64,000 bases of DNA from Sellimonas catena (GTDB lineage: Bacteria; Bacillota; Clostridia; Lachnospirales; Lachnospiraceae): assembly GCF_045063725.1 (NCBI RefSeq), contig NZ_CP173695.1, one strand, 5' to 3'. A program made the translations under genes and the position numbers. Shown piece by piece: positions 1 to 8,733 of the stretch (position 1 is its first letter; each line of letters begins with the position of its first letter). Below the pieces are notes generated by a model. It saw only the letters and a list, made by a program, of their open reading frames with translations, searched no databases and was not told the DNA's origin.

Positions 1-517
1 GCTTTGTATAGAAAATCTGAATCTCTTTAACAGTTCCTTCCAGATTATCCGTATGCTCAATAATATAGTCTCCTACTGTAAATGGTCTCAGAAGAAGAAT
101 CAGCACTCCTCCGGCGAAGTTTGACAAGCTTCCCTGTAACGCAAGACCGATTGCCACACCTCCGGAAGCAAGAAGCGCTGCTACCGAAGAAGTATCCACT
201 CCAAAACGCACAACAATTGTTAAAATCAGTATTGCGTACAGCCCCGTCTTCAGACAGGAATCCACAAACTGCTCTACCCCTTTGTCTGCATTGGACCGTT
301 CGATGGAAGCGCGGACGAGTTTCCGTACCCAGTTGATCAAAACCCTTCCGATCGCAAAAAAGATCAGCGCAAAGATCACACCGATTCCGAATTCAATGAC
401 CTTTGGCAGATTTTCATTCAGGAAATTGACAGCAAAGTTTGTCTGTGTCTCGACTTCCTGCTGAATATTTTCGGTTACCCTCTCTGTTACATTTTCTGTC
501 AGAAGTGTGTAATACAT
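1..517 (-). CDS. MscS-type small-conductance mechanosensitive channel (partial, C-terminus off the window)
   Basis: About 172 N-terminal residues are visible and the frame runs open to the window edge. The product is a membrane channel that would release solutes on hypo-osmotic shock. There is a hydrophobic helix near residues 38-60, another near 90-110, and a glycine/alanine-rich pore segment (GLALQGSLSNFAGGVLILL) followed by RPFTVGDYI, which is diagnostic of the MscS pore helix and the start of the beta domain. The ATG at 517 follows GGAGGGAAATCAACCACC, a good ribosome site that lies inside the end of the upstream pgeF gene, so the two genes overlap by 19 bases and are probably co-translated. 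The family call is firm; the exact subfamily cannot be judged without the C-terminal half. Confidence 0.9.
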   Translation of the reverse strand, partial: MYYTLLTENVTERVTENIQQEVETQTNFAVNFLNENLPKVIEFGIGVIFALIFFAIGRVLINWVRKLVRASIERSNADKGVEQFVDSCLKTGLYAILILTIVVRFGVDTSSVAALLASGGVAIGLALQGSLSNFAGGVLILLLRPFTVGDYIIEHTDNLEGTVKEIQIFYTK

Positions 518-1392
518 GGTGGTTGATTTCCCTCCTGTGTTTCTTTCAGGGCAAGAAAGGCGGCAAGACTCCCCCGTCTGCCGCCGGACGCCCTGTGTGA
601 ATATAATAGCTCCGGATTGCAGTTCGTACAGATATTCGTCACCGCAATGTGTTCCGTCAAAATGCCGGCCTCGGCAAAGACCACTTCATTTGCTTTCCAG
701 AGGTTAAGCTGATATTTCCCGTCCGGTTTTTCGTAGAACAGTGTTTCCCAAAGCCTGGGAGAAAAAGACTCCCGGAACGCATCAATGACATCTCCGCTCA
801 CTTCATAGCATGACTGGCAGATGGACGGGCCGATACATGCCAGAGTATCCTCCGGGCGGCTTCCATAGACTTCCTGCATCTTCTTCACCGTTTCCAGGCC
901 GATTTTTGCCACAGTCCCGCGCCACCCGGAATGGGACAGACCGATCACCTTCCTGACCGGATCCAGAAAAAACAGCGGAACACAGTCTGCATAAAATGTC
1001 ACAAGGCAGAGTCCCGGCACATCGGTGACAAGGCCGTCAACATTATCGTAATCTACCGGACAGACAATTCCTTTTCCACGATCCTCCTCTGTGACAATAC
1101 GGACATTGGACGTATGTGTCTGTCTGGAAAAGACCATGTCAGAAGTCCGGACGCCGATTGCAGCGCCGAACCGTTCAAAATTCTCCCGGACAGATGCATC
1201 TTCATCGCCCCTTGTGAAGCTCAGGTTCATGCTCTCATAGATTCCGGTACTCACTCCGCCCATGCGGGTGGAGAATCCATGATGTACCAGACCGCTCTGC
1301 TCAAGAAGCGGAAACGACAGATACGGAACGTCTCCTGCTCCGGTGCGGCACACAATATCATTCTGATTGTTTGTTGTTTTCCATGTTTTCAT
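499..1392 (-). CDS. pgeF: Laccase-domain polyphenol oxidase / peptidoglycan editing factor PgeF family
   Basis: 297 residues, within the family's usual range. The protein belongs to the YlmD/YfiH (DUF152) family, whose members act on purine nucleosides and have been linked to correcting misincorporated amino acids in cell wall precursors. Conserved blocks are visible: HGFSTRMGGVS near the N-terminus, RQTHTSNV, YADCVPLFFLDP with the metal-binding Cys, LSHSGWRGTVAKI with the metal-binding His, and IGPSICQSCYEV near residue 190. It lies at the downstream end of the ffh-rplS block, 13 bases after yraN, and its 3' end overlaps the MscS gene. The family is certain; the physiological reaction in this organism is inferred from homologues. 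Confidence 0.9.
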   Translation of the reverse strand: MKTWKTTNNQNDIVCRTGAGDVPYLSFPLLEQSGLVHHGFSTRMGGVSTGIYESMNLSFTRGDEDASVRENFERFGAAIGVRTSDMVFSRQTHTSNVRIVTEEDRGKGIVCPVDYDNVDGLVTDVPGLCLVTFYADCVPLFFLDPVRKVIGLSHSGWRGTVAKIGLETVKKMQEVYGSRPEDTLACIGPSICQSCYEVSGDVIDAFRESFSPRLWETLFYEKPDGKYQLNLWKANEVVFAEAGILTEHIAVTNICTNCNPELLYSHRASGGRRGSLAAFLALKETQEGNQPPCITHF

Positions 1393-1405
1393 AATCTGTT
1401 ACCTG

Positions 1406-1756
1406 TTATTCCTGAAATTCAAATGCATGTTCAAAGTGCGTGATCTCCTCTCCAAGGACGGCAATCACATCAAAGCGGACCGGGCTCTCCAAAAGCCCAT
1501 GGGTTGTAAGATAGTAAAGTGCAGCCCTGCAGATCCGCCGCTGCTTTCTCTGGTCAACCGCTTCCTCCGGCCGTCCAAGAGACGTGCTGCTCCGGTATTT
1601 GACCTCTGCGAAAACGATACAGTCCCCTTCCTTCGCAATCAGATCAATCTCCCCGGCACGGCAGCGGAAATTCCGTTCCAGAATCTGAAAGCCTTTTCTC
1701 TCCAGAAAGGCTGCCGCAAGATGTTCCGCAGCATTTCCTTTGTCTTTCTGATTCAT
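1406..1756 (-). CDS. YraN family endonuclease-like protein (UPF0102)
   Basis: 116 residues from the ATG at 1756, chosen because GGAGG lies just upstream and because the only longer start would place about 20 non-conserved residues inside rnhB. The sequence shows the UPF0102 pattern: an N-terminal helix with KGNAAEHLAAAFLERKGF, then RAGEIDLIAKEGD and VFAEVKYRSS, which carry the acidic and lysine residues of a Holliday-junction-resolvase-like nuclease fold. The cellular role of the family is unknown. It commonly sits next to rnhB in Firmicutes, as here (13-base gap), and is surely in the same operon. Confidence 0.9.
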   Translation of the reverse strand: MNQKDKGNAAEHLAAAFLERKGFQILERNFRCRAGEIDLIAKEGDCIVFAEVKYRSSTSLGRPEEAVDQRKQRRICRAALYYLTTHGLLESPVRFDVIAVLGEEITHFEHAFEFQE

Positions 1757-1769
1757 CCGGCATCCTCCG

Positions 1770-2528
1770 TTACACAAAGTGTGTGATAAATGTGCTTCTG
1801 TGAATCGGGGACGGTCCATATGTTTTCAGTGCCTCGATGTGGTCTTTGGATCCATACCCTTTATTGGACGCGAATCCATATTCCGGAAGTACTTTGTCGT
1901 ATTCCACCATCAGCCGGTCTCTTGTCACTTTTGCAATAACACTGGCACAGGCGATGGAAATGCTTTTCGCATCTCCTTTGATAATCGGGACCTGTGGAAT
2001 CAGGACATCCGGAATCGTGACCGCATCATTGAGCAGCAGATCCGGCCGGACCGTCAGCTTACTCACTGCTTCCCTCATTGCCTCATAAGTCGCCTGCAGA
2101 ATATTGATTTCGTCAATTCTCTGCGGTCCCGCCATCCCGATTCCTACTGCAATCGCTTTTTCCATGATCTCGCCATAAAGCTCTTCCCGCTTTTTGGCCG
2201 AAAGTTTCTTTGAATCATTGATATAGAGGATTTGGCAGTCCTTTGGCAGGATCACTGCCGCCGCTACCACCGGGCCGGCAAGCGGCCCTCTCCCCACTTC
2301 GTCAATCCCACAGATATAATCATAGGACTGATATTTCTTTTCGTACCGGCACATTTCCTCCAGACGTATCAGCTCCTGCTTTCTGGCCTCCTCCTGCTTC
2401 CGAAAAGAGTGAAGCAGTTTCTGAACGCCGGAACGGGAATCACCTTCGTATTCCGAATAAAGCGCATTCCAGCTCTCCACAGGGGTTCGCCCGAACTCTT
2501 CTTTTATTTCTTTGATTGTTTTACTCAT
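1770..2528 (-). CDS. rnhB: Ribonuclease HII
   Basis: 252 residues from the ATG at 2528; a start 24 bases further up has no ribosome site. RNase HII removes RNA from RNA-DNA hybrids and single ribonucleotides from DNA in the cytoplasm. The catalytic acidic residues are visible in ICGIDEVGRGPLAG (Asp and Glu), in the central LLNDAV segment, and in the later aspartate-rich helix. An N-terminal extension of about 70 residues before the catalytic core is normal for Gram-positive RnhB. The start overlaps the end of the signal peptidase gene by 8 bases (ATGAGTAA), indicating translational coupling. Confidence 0.96.
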   Translation of the reverse strand: MSKTIKEIKEEFGRTPVESWNALYSEYEGDSRSGVQKLLHSFRKQEEARKQELIRLEEMCRYEKKYQSYDYICGIDEVGRGPLAGPVVAAAVILPKDCQILYINDSKKLSAKKREELYGEIMEKAIAVGIGMAGPQRIDEINILQATYEAMREAVSKLTVRPDLLLNDAVTIPDVLIPQVPIIKGDAKSISIACASVIAKVTRDRLMVEYDKVLPEYGFASNKGYGSKDHIEALKTYGPSPIHRSTFITHFV

Positions 2529-3090
2529 GTACAACAAACCCCATTTCATCAAACGGATAAATCCGGATCCAGGCTCTTCCGATCAGATCCTCCCTTTTCA
2601 GTACTCCGACACTGGCGTCCCGGCTGTCCGAGCTGTGGTTCCGGTTATCGCCCAGGACAAAATATTCATCGTCGCCAAGCTGAATCGGCTCCGCGGCAAT
2701 TCCGGCATCCTCCATCGGCTCTGCCCCGTAGTCTTCTCCGAGCAGTTCCCCGTCAATATAGACTTCCCCGTCTTTCACCTGGACCGTCTCTCCCGGCAGG
2801 CCGATAATCCGTTTGATATAATATGTATTCTCTTCATATTTGTACGGAAAAACGATGATTTCATAACGTTTCGGATCACGGAAACGGTACGACAGCTTAT
2901 CTACAATCAGGTTGTTTCCGTCATGAAGTGTCGGCTCCATGGACCGGCCGTCTACTACAGTGCGTACTCCGACAAATGTGATAATCAGCCAGGAAAGCAG
3001 CAGGACAATGCCAATATAGATGATCCAGTCCATCACTTCCCTCGCAGCTGATTTCCTTTTCCCCTTTTCTTCTTTATCCTCTTGTTTCAT
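2521..3090 (-). CDS. lepB: Type I signal peptidase (first copy)
   Basis: 189 residues. It cleaves signal peptides from exported proteins on the outer face of the membrane. A charged cytoplasmic N-terminus is followed by one transmembrane helix (about residues 22-44). The catalytic serine is in GRSMEPTLHDG and the catalytic lysine in YYIKRIIGLPGETV; box E is FVLGDNRNHSSDSRD. The single-helix layout is the Gram-positive type. A second signal peptidase gene lies at 3971-4543 on the other side of rbgA; the two share the same motifs and are probably an old tandem duplication. Confidence 0.95.
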   Translation of the reverse strand: MKQEDKEEKGKRKSAAREVMDWIIYIGIVLLLSWLIITFVGVRTVVDGRSMEPTLHDGNNLIVDKLSYRFRDPKRYEIIVFPYKYEENTYYIKRIIGLPGETVQVKDGEVYIDGELLGEDYGAEPMEDAGIAAEPIQLGDDEYFVLGDNRNHSSDSRDASVGVLKREDLIGRAWIRIYPFDEMGFVVHE

Positions 3091-3102
3091 CTTTGTCTCC
3101 CC

Positions 3103-3954
3103 TTATTCGTAATCCTCCGGAATTTCCAGCGTCAGCCTTCCAAGCTTTCCGCTTCGGAAATCATCCATAAATAATACAGCCGCTTTCTCTAAGTCAAGCT
3201 CTCCTCCCTTTGTCAGGCAGTGTTTCTTTTCTGCGATCAAACGCAGTGTTTCGTACGGATCCCGGCTTTCCTCTATCTCGTAATGTTCTTCCGTCAGATT
3301 CGGGTATCTGCCCTGCAAACGCCGGATCAGCTCTGCAGCAAGCTCTTCTGTATTTAAAATCTCATCTTTGATTGATCCAATGAAAGCCAGCTTCATCCCG
3401 ACTTCCTGATCCTCAAACTTCGGCCAGAGAATTCCCGGTGTGTCCAGAAGCTCCACCTGCTTATTCAGACGGATCCACTGTTTCCCCTTTGTCACACCCG
3501 GCTTGTTTCCGGTCTTGGTGCAGGCCTTTCCAGCCAGGGAATTGATAAAGGTCGACTTTCCTACATTCGGAATTCCGACTACCATGGCACGGACCGGTCT
3601 GTTCAAAATACCGCGTCTTCTGTCACGTTCGATTTTCTCCCTGCAGGCTTCCTGAATCACCCCGTTGATGGATTTGATCCCTGCTCCGCTTCTGGAATTC
3701 ACCTTCACAACGGAAAAGCCCTTATCTTTGAAATACTTCTCCCATTTTTCGTTGCATCCTTCCGATGCCAGATCTGACTTGTTCAGAAGGATCAGTCTTG
3801 CTTTCTGTTTTCCAAGTTCATCGATGTCCGGGTTCCGGCTGCTGACCGGAACTCTCGCATCCACAAGTTCGATAATCAGGTCAATCAGTTTGATATTTTC
3901 CTGCATCATTCTTTTCGCTTTGGTCATATGACCCGGGTACCATTGAAAATGCAT
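3103..3954 (-). CDS. rbgA: Ribosome biogenesis GTPase (YlqF/RbgA)
   Basis: 283 residues. RbgA is a circularly permuted GTPase needed for late assembly of the 50S subunit. The permuted motif order is visible: G4 NKSD (near residue 58), then G1 GIPNVGKST (near 127), a G2-like threonine in GNKPGVTKG, and G3 DTPGILWP (near 170). The N-terminus MHFQWYPGHMTKAKR is the family signature. It sits between two signal peptidase genes, 12 bases upstream of one and 16 bases downstream of the other, in the ribosome-related operon. Confidence 0.96.
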   Translation of the reverse strand: MHFQWYPGHMTKAKRMMQENIKLIDLIIELVDARVPVSSRNPDIDELGKQKARLILLNKSDLASEGCNEKWEKYFKDKGFSVVKVNSRSGAGIKSINGVIQEACREKIERDRRRGILNRPVRAMVVGIPNVGKSTFINSLAGKACTKTGNKPGVTKGKQWIRLNKQVELLDTPGILWPKFEDQEVGMKLAFIGSIKDEILNTEELAAELIRRLQGRYPNLTEEHYEIEESRDPYETLRLIAEKKHCLTKGGELDLEKAAVLFMDDFRSGKLGRLTLEIPEDYE

Positions 3955-3970
3955 AGGTGCCTCCTTTTAT

Positions 3971-4543
3971 CTATATAAATCCAAAATTTCCTTTTGTCGA
4001 AAGAACAAACCATGCTTTGCCTTCGATCTCGGAACGTTTTACATTCCCGATATCTGCCATTCTGCTGTCTTCACTGTTCCTGCGGTTATCGCCCAGAACA
4101 AAATACTCATCTCCGTCCAGAGTGATCTCCTCCGAAGCGGTTCCGGCATCCTCAATGGCAGTTGTTTCGTACTTTTCTTCCAGCTTCTCGCCGTCAATAT
4201 AGATTTCCCCGTCCTTGATCTGAACAGTCTCTCCGGGAAGTCCGATAATCCGCTTGATATAGGATCGGGCGTTTTCATTGCCGTTTGGCTTGAATACAAT
4301 AATATCGCCGCGTTTTGGCTTGCTTGCGTCATAAATCATTCGGTTTACCAGAACGATATCCCCGTCCAGCACTGCCGGACGCATGGAATCTCCTGAATTT
4401 TTCACCTGTCTTCCAAAATAAAACACAATGACAAGTGCCAGCAGGCATATAAGAATAATTTTAAATGCCCAGATTCCGACAGTACGGATCAGGTCATAAT
4501 CAATCTGCTTTTTTTCTTTTCCAAACTGTATTCTTTTCTTCAT
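3971..4543 (-). CDS. lepB: Type I signal peptidase (second copy)
   Basis: 190 residues from the ATG at 4543; a longer reading begins almost at the rplS stop and lacks family similarity. It has one transmembrane helix (about residues 18-40), the catalytic serine in NSGDSMRPAVLDGD, the catalytic lysine in SYIKRIIGLPGETV, and FVLGDNRRNSEDSR near the C-terminus. The ribosome site is weak (AGG 8 bases upstream). It is paralogous to the copy at 2521-3090. Two adjacent copies may differ in substrate preference or expression; the sequence alone does not tell. Confidence 0.93.
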   Translation of the reverse strand: MKKRIQFGKEKKQIDYDLIRTVGIWAFKIILICLLALVIVFYFGRQVKNSGDSMRPAVLDGDIVLVNRMIYDASKPKRGDIIVFKPNGNENARSYIKRIIGLPGETVQIKDGEIYIDGEKLEEKYETTAIEDAGTASEEITLDGDEYFVLGDNRRNSEDSRMADIGNVKRSEIEGKAWFVLSTKGNFGFI

Positions 4544-4612
4544 GTAACATACCTGTTTATTTAACACAAAAGGGGCAATCATACATGAATGTACCTTGCC
4601 CCTTCCCATGTC

Positions 4613-4960
4613 CTATTTAACTAATTCTTTGACCTTTGCTCTCTTACCTACACGGCCTCTTAAGTAGTTAAGTTTTGCTCTTCTGACTTTACCTCTTCTT
4701 ACTACCTCTACCCTTTCTACGTTTGGAGAGTGCAGCGGCCATGTCTTCTCAACGCCCACACCGTTGGAGAATTTTCTTACTGTGAAAGTTTCTCTTGTGC
4801 TTCCGCCCTGTTTCTTTAATACAGTTCCTTCAAACACCTGGATTCTTTCACGGTTTCCTTCTTTGATTTTACCGTAAACTTTTACAGTGTCTCCCACGTT
4901 AAACTGTGGTACGTTTTCTTTGAGCTGTTCTGCTTCAATCTTTCTGATGATTTCGTTCAT
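4613..4960 (-). CDS. rplS: 50S ribosomal protein L19
   Basis: 115 residues, full length. L19 lies at the interface between the two ribosomal subunits. The N-terminus (MNEIIRKIEAEQLKENVPQF) and the core blocks GDTVKVYGKIKEGNRERIQ, ENGVGVEK-like FSNGVGVEKTWPLHSP, and VRRGKVRRAKLNYLR are family hallmarks. The gene follows trmD after about 100 bases; that gap could contain an L19 leader element, but I could not fold one convincingly. The ribosome site AGGAGGTCACACA precedes the ATG. Confidence 0.98.
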   Translation of the reverse strand: MNEIIRKIEAEQLKENVPQFNVGDTVKVYGKIKEGNRERIQVFEGTVLKKQGGSTRETFTVRKFSNGVGVEKTWPLHSPNVERVEVVRRGKVRRAKLNYLRGRVGKRAKVKELVK

Positions 4961-5062
4961 TGTGTGACCTCCTTGATTCTTTTGACGTTCTTAATACTTG
5001 ATATACCGTATCAGAGGACCATCTCTTTCTTCTCACAACAGTCCTAGTGTATCATATAGTCT

Positions 5063-5821
5063 TTAGGATTGCAAGCTGTTTTTTCTATATTCTTCGAGGA
5101 ATTTCTGCTCTTTTTCCGTAAGTTCTGCTTTTTCAAGCAGATCCGGCCTGTTTTCAGCAGTCCGGATAATTGACTGTTCCCTTCTCCACTTTTCAATGTT
5201 CGCATGATGACCGGAAAGAAGTATCGGCGGCACCTGTTTTCCGTGCCACGTCTCCGGCCTGGAATACTGCGGGTATTCCAGAAGGTGATCCTGAAAACTC
5301 TCAAACTCTGCCGAAACATCATTGTGAAGGACTCCAGGTACCAGCCTTGATATTGCGTCTATCATGACCATGGCCGCGAGTTCTCCTCCTGTCAGGACAT
5401 AGTCTCCGATGGAGACATAATCTGTCACAATCTCTTCCAGTACTCTCTCGTCAATCCCTTCATAGTGGCCGCAAAGCAGGATCAATTCATCCTCTTTCGC
5501 TAATTCTTCCGCCATTTCCTGGTTAAAGGTCCTGCCCTGTGGAGACAGGTAGACAAGCCTCGGTCTTTTTCCTTCCTTTGATGCCTTTGTCTTCTGACAG
5601 ACGGCCTCATAGCACTGAAAAACCGGCTCTGCCTGCATCAGCATTCCTGCTCCGCCTCCATATGGATAATCATCCACGCTCTGATGCTTGTTAAATGCGT
5701 AATCCCGGATATTGACCGCGTCAATGGATAACAGACCTTTTGCCTCGGCACGTCCGATGATACTGGTCTTCAATCCCTGTTCTACCATATCCGGAAACAA
5801 TGTCATAATGTGAAAATTCAT
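5063..5821 (-). CDS. trmD: tRNA (guanine37-N1)-methyltransferase
   Basis: 252 residues. TrmD methylates G37 next to the anticodon, using S-adenosylmethionine, to prevent frameshifting. The N-terminal MNFHIMTLFPDMV, the trefoil-knot SAM-binding segments LLCGHYEGIDERV and SIGDYVLTGGELAAMVMIDA, and the C-terminal DHLLEYPQYSRPETW are diagnostic. The gene follows rimM after 16 bases, the standard order rimM-trmD-rplS. Confidence 0.97.
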   Translation of the reverse strand: MNFHIMTLFPDMVEQGLKTSIIGRAEAKGLLSIDAVNIRDYAFNKHQSVDDYPYGGGAGMLMQAEPVFQCYEAVCQKTKASKEGKRPRLVYLSPQGRTFNQEMAEELAKEDELILLCGHYEGIDERVLEEIVTDYVSIGDYVLTGGELAAMVMIDAISRLVPGVLHNDVSAEFESFQDHLLEYPQYSRPETWHGKQVPPILLSGHHANIEKWRREQSIIRTAENRPDLLEKAELTEKEQKFLEEYRKNSLQS

Positions 5822-5837
5822 CTGTGTTTCCTTCCTG

Positions 5838-6347
5838 TTACTGGATCAGTCCCTTCATCAGATGAATCTTCATCTGCCTCTTTTCCGGATCCACATCCAA
5901 AATACATTCGCGGATGGCCGGAATCAGAACTTCTCCCTGCTTTTCTGTCTGAATGATGTAAACATCATTTGCGCCTGTTTCCATGACATCGCTCAGGCGT
6001 CCGAAACAGGAACCGTCCTCCGTCACTACATCCATGCCGATCAGGTCGGCAATGTAGTATTCGTTTTCATCAAGCGGCACGGCGTCTTCTCTTGCAACGA
6101 GAAGCGGGCGGCCTTTATAGCGCTCGATATCATTTATATTATCGATTCCTCTGAACTTCAGAATGACCATCTGTTTAAAATAACGGACATTCTCAATCTC
6201 CAGCGTCATCTGTTCTTTTCCTGTATCCAGTATGACTTCTTTCAGCTCCTGAAAGCGTGTCTTCTCATCCGTGGTAGGAAAGACCTTTACTTCACCTCTG
6301 ATTCCGTGTGTGCTTGAAATCACTCCCACCTGCAGAAACTGTTCCAT
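5838..6347 (-). CDS. rimM: 16S rRNA processing / 30S maturation factor RimM
   Basis: 169 residues from the ATG at 6347, which is preceded by AAGGAGAAGCGT; the longer frame upstream has no ribosome site and no family similarity. RimM binds the S19 region and helps mature the 30S head. The N-terminal barrel begins FLQVGVISSTHGIRGEVKVFP and the C-terminal PRC barrel includes YYIADLIGMDVV and VLIPAIRECILDVD. It lies between khpA and trmD in the usual order. Confidence 0.95.
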   Translation of the reverse strand: MEQFLQVGVISSTHGIRGEVKVFPTTDEKTRFQELKEVILDTGKEQMTLEIENVRYFKQMVILKFRGIDNINDIERYKGRPLLVAREDAVPLDENEYYIADLIGMDVVTEDGSCFGRLSDVMETGANDVYIIQTEKQGEVLIPAIRECILDVDPEKRQMKIHLMKGLIQ

Positions 6348-6440
6348 ACGCTTCTCCTTCTCTATAAAAATGAAGAACAGTCCCGCACATGCCCGGCATG
6401 GCAGCCTGTTCTTGCTTTTGCAGTCCGCAGACATCACTGC

Positions 6441-6668
6441 TTAAGTGATATCTACGACTACCTTTTTGTCTTCTTTTGCGGCGGCAGCCTTTACAACAGA
6501 ACGAATTGCTTTCGCAATACGGCCCTGCTTGCCGATCACCTTACCCATATCGCCTTCTGCCACATGAACTTCGATGACCGTAGTCCTGCCTTCCACCTTT
6601 TCCGTAACTACTACCTGATCCGGTTCATCAACCAGAGCTTTCGCAATTACTTCTACTAATTCTTTCAT
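6441..6668 (-). CDS. khpA: KH-domain RNA-binding protein KhpA (YlqC)
   Basis: 75 residues, a single KH domain. The GxxG loop is in MGKVIGKQGRIAKAIR. In other Firmicutes KhpA binds RNA, often as a partner of KhpB/EloR, and influences cell division and elongation. It lies between rpsP and rimM, the conserved position of this gene in Firmicutes. The ATG follows GGAGGTGCCTGCAT. Confidence 0.95.
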   Translation of the reverse strand: MKELVEVIAKALVDEPDQVVVTEKVEGRTTVIEVHVAEGDMGKVIGKQGRIAKAIRSVVKAAAAKEDKKVVVDIT

Positions 6669-6692
6669 ATGCAGGCACCTCCGACGTCTGGA

Positions 6693-6938
6693 CTATTTTT
6701 CGATACCAGCTGCTTTAAAAATCTTGCTTACAACTTCTGTCGGCTGTGCTCCGTTGTTTAACCATTTCTTTGCTGCTTCTTCGTCTACCTTGAAAACGCT
6801 CGGATCTTTTGTCGGATCGTAAGTACCGATTTCCTCGATGAACTTACCGTCTCTTGGGGAACGGGAATCAGCTACAATGATTCTATAGAAAGGAGCTTTT
6901 TTCTGTCCCATTCTTCTTAATCTGATTTTTACTGCCAT
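6693..6938 (-). CDS. rpsP: 30S ribosomal protein S16
   Basis: 81 residues from the ATG at 6938, which is preceded by GGAGGTGAAACAA; the five extra codons above it include the ribosome site itself. The N-terminus MAVKIRLRRMGQKKAPFYRI and the following VADSRSPRDGKFIEEIGTYD are invariant features of S16. Located 39 bases after ffh in the usual order. Confidence 0.98.
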   Translation of the reverse strand: MAVKIRLRRMGQKKAPFYRIIVADSRSPRDGKFIEEIGTYDPTKDPSVFKVDEEAAKKWLNNGAQPTEVVSKIFKAAGIEK

Positions 6939-6977
6939 TTGTTTCACCTCCACTATACTGTTTCTCTTTTATTTATG

Positions 6978-8342
6978 TTAAAAAGGTAATTTGAATTTTC
7001 CCTTTTTACCACCTTTGCCGCCCATCATTCCAGGCATCTGCTTCATCATCTTTTTCATCTGTTCAAACTGCTTGCACAGCTTGTTCACTTCCGAGATGTC
7101 CACTCCGGCGCCTTTTGCAATCCGGTGCTTTCTGGAAGGTGTCAGGATATCCGGATTTCTCCGCTCCTTGACTGTCATCGAGTAGATGATAGCCTCCATC
7201 CGCTCCATCTTCTTTTGCGCATCATCGGAATCAATGTCAGGCATCTTACCTTTCTTTCCCATCATGCCGCCGATTCCCGGAAGCATGCCGAGGATATTTC
7301 CAAGGCCTCCCATGTTTCTCATCTGCTTCATGGACTCCAGATAATCTTCAAAGTCAAACTGGGCCTTCCGAAGCTTCTGTGACATCTCTTTTGCCTTGTC
7401 CTCGTCAATGTCAGCCTCCGCTTTTTCAATCAGAGTGAGGATATCACCCATACCAAGGATTCTGGATGCCATCCGGTCCGGATAAAACTGCTCCAGATCG
7501 GAGAGCTTCTCACCCATACCAACATACAGGATCGGGCACCCTGTCACGGCTTTGATGGAAAGTGCGGCACCGCCTCTTGTATCACCGTCAAGCTTTGTGA
7601 CAATGACACCGTCTATTCCAATCTTATCGTTGAATTCCTTTGCAACATTGACCGCATCCTGACCAGTCATGGCATCCACCACAAGAATCGTCTGGTGTAC
7701 GGTCACTGCCTCTTTAATCTCCTGGAGTTCTTCCATCATATCTTCATCAATGTGAAGACGTCCGGCCGTATCCAGGATTACAATGTTGTTTCCGTTCTTC
7801 GCCGCATGCTCCATGGCCGCTTTGGCGATATTTGCAGGTTTATGTTTCTCTCCCATGGAAAATACTTCTACACCCTGCTTCTCCCCGTTAATCTGAAGCT
7901 GCTGGATCGCCGCCGGACGGTAAACGTCACAGGCAACCAGAAGCGGTTTCTTGCCTTTGAGCTTGAACTTCCCTGCAAGCTTTGCGGTAGTGGTCGTCTT
8001 ACCGGCTCCCTGTAACCCTGCCATCATGATGACGGTCGTTGCTTTCCCAGGTTCCAGCTTGATCTCCGTAGTCTCAGACCCCATCAAAGAGACAAGCTCT
8101 TCGTTTACGATCTTGATTACCATCTGTCCAGGATTCAGTCCATTCATAACATCCTGTCCGACCGCACGTTCCTGCACGTTTTTGATAAAGCTCTTTACAA
8201 CTTTGAAGTTTACATCGGCTTCCAGGAGAGCCATCTTGACTTCTCTGAGGGCCGCCTTTACATCCTCTTCTGTCAGCCGTCCCTTGCTTCGCAGATTCCG
8301 GAATACATTCTGAAGTTTCTCTGTTAAGCTGTCAAATGCCAT
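6978..8342 (-). CDS. ffh: Signal recognition particle protein Ffh (SRP54)
   Basis: 454 residues. Ffh binds signal sequences of nascent membrane proteins and, with 4.5S/6S RNA and FtsY, targets ribosomes to the membrane. The N domain is followed by the GTPase: G1 GLQGAGKTTTTAKLAG (near residue 110), G3 DTAGRLHIDEDM, G4 TKLDGDTRGG. The C-terminal M domain is methionine-rich (MKQMRNMGGLG, MKKMMKQMPGMMGG) and ends in a lysine/glycine tail. It begins two bases after the ylxM stop, so the pair is translationally coupled. Confidence 0.98.
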   Translation of the reverse strand: MAFDSLTEKLQNVFRNLRSKGRLTEEDVKAALREVKMALLEADVNFKVVKSFIKNVQERAVGQDVMNGLNPGQMVIKIVNEELVSLMGSETTEIKLEPGKATTVIMMAGLQGAGKTTTTAKLAGKFKLKGKKPLLVACDVYRPAAIQQLQINGEKQGVEVFSMGEKHKPANIAKAAMEHAAKNGNNIVILDTAGRLHIDEDMMEELQEIKEAVTVHQTILVVDAMTGQDAVNVAKEFNDKIGIDGVIVTKLDGDTRGGAALSIKAVTGCPILYVGMGEKLSDLEQFYPDRMASRILGMGDILTLIEKAEADIDEDKAKEMSQKLRKAQFDFEDYLESMKQMRNMGGLGNILGMLPGIGGMMGKKGKMPDIDSDDAQKKMERMEAIIYSMTVKERRNPDILTPSRKHRIAKGAGVDISEVNKLCKQFEQMKKMMKQMPGMMGGKGGKKGKFKLPF

Positions 8343-8343
8343 T

Positions 8344-8688
8344 CTATAACTCCTCTATGATTTCATCTGAAATCTGCCGGATCTCGCGGATCAGAGTCTC
8401 TTTCTCCTTTTCCTGCCAGGTGTCCAGCAGACGGTCAATCTGATGTACCTTCTCTTTTACTGTAAGAAACTTCCGGATTAGGTGGAGCTTCTCCTCATAC
8501 CCCTCCAGCGTCTTTTCGCACCGACGGATCGTATCGTGGACCCCCTGCCTGCTGATGCCTCTCTCTTCGGCAATCTCACCGAGGGAAAGATCCTCCAGCA
8601 TAAACTGTTCATATATTTCTTTCTGGTTTGCTGTCAGCAGTTCGCCGTAAAAATCATACAGCAGAGCACGCATTACGATTTCATCCAT
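8344..8688 (-). CDS. ylxM: YlxM family putative helix-turn-helix partner of Ffh
   Basis: 114 residues from the ATG at 8688, preceded by AGGTGAG; the longer in-frame extension overlaps the promoter at 8705-8733 and is therefore not translated. The protein has the UPF0122 features: LLYDFYGELLTANQKEIYE, then a sigma-factor-like HTH with LSLGEIAEERGISRQGVHD. YlxM homologues modulate SRP assembly or GTPase activity in some Gram-positives. It is the first gene of the operon that runs down to the window start. Confidence 0.94.
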   Translation of the reverse strand: MDEIVMRALLYDFYGELLTANQKEIYEQFMLEDLSLGEIAEERGISRQGVHDTIRRCEKTLEGYEEKLHLIRKFLTVKEKVHQIDRLLDTWQEKEKETLIREIRQISDEIIEEL

Positions 8689-8704
8689 GTTTCTCACCTG
8701 TGAC

Positions 8705-8733
8705 ATCATACTATAAATAAAATGCGGTGTCAA
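8705..8733 (-). promoter_or_regulatory. Consensus vegetative promoter for ylxM-ffh operon
   Basis: TTGACA (8728-8733) and TATGAT (8705-8710) are separated by exactly 17 bases on the minus strand. The predicted start of transcription falls only about 10 bases before the ylxM ATG, so the mRNA would have a very short leader that begins at the ribosome site. The -35 also forms one arm of a 9-bp inverted repeat (GGTGTCAAG / CTTGACACC, 8725-8751). Confidence 0.8.

Noticed and set aside
4961..5062. Possible L19 leader RNA upstream of rplS
   Set aside because: The location fits, but I could not identify the consensus stem structure by eye; a covariance search would decide.
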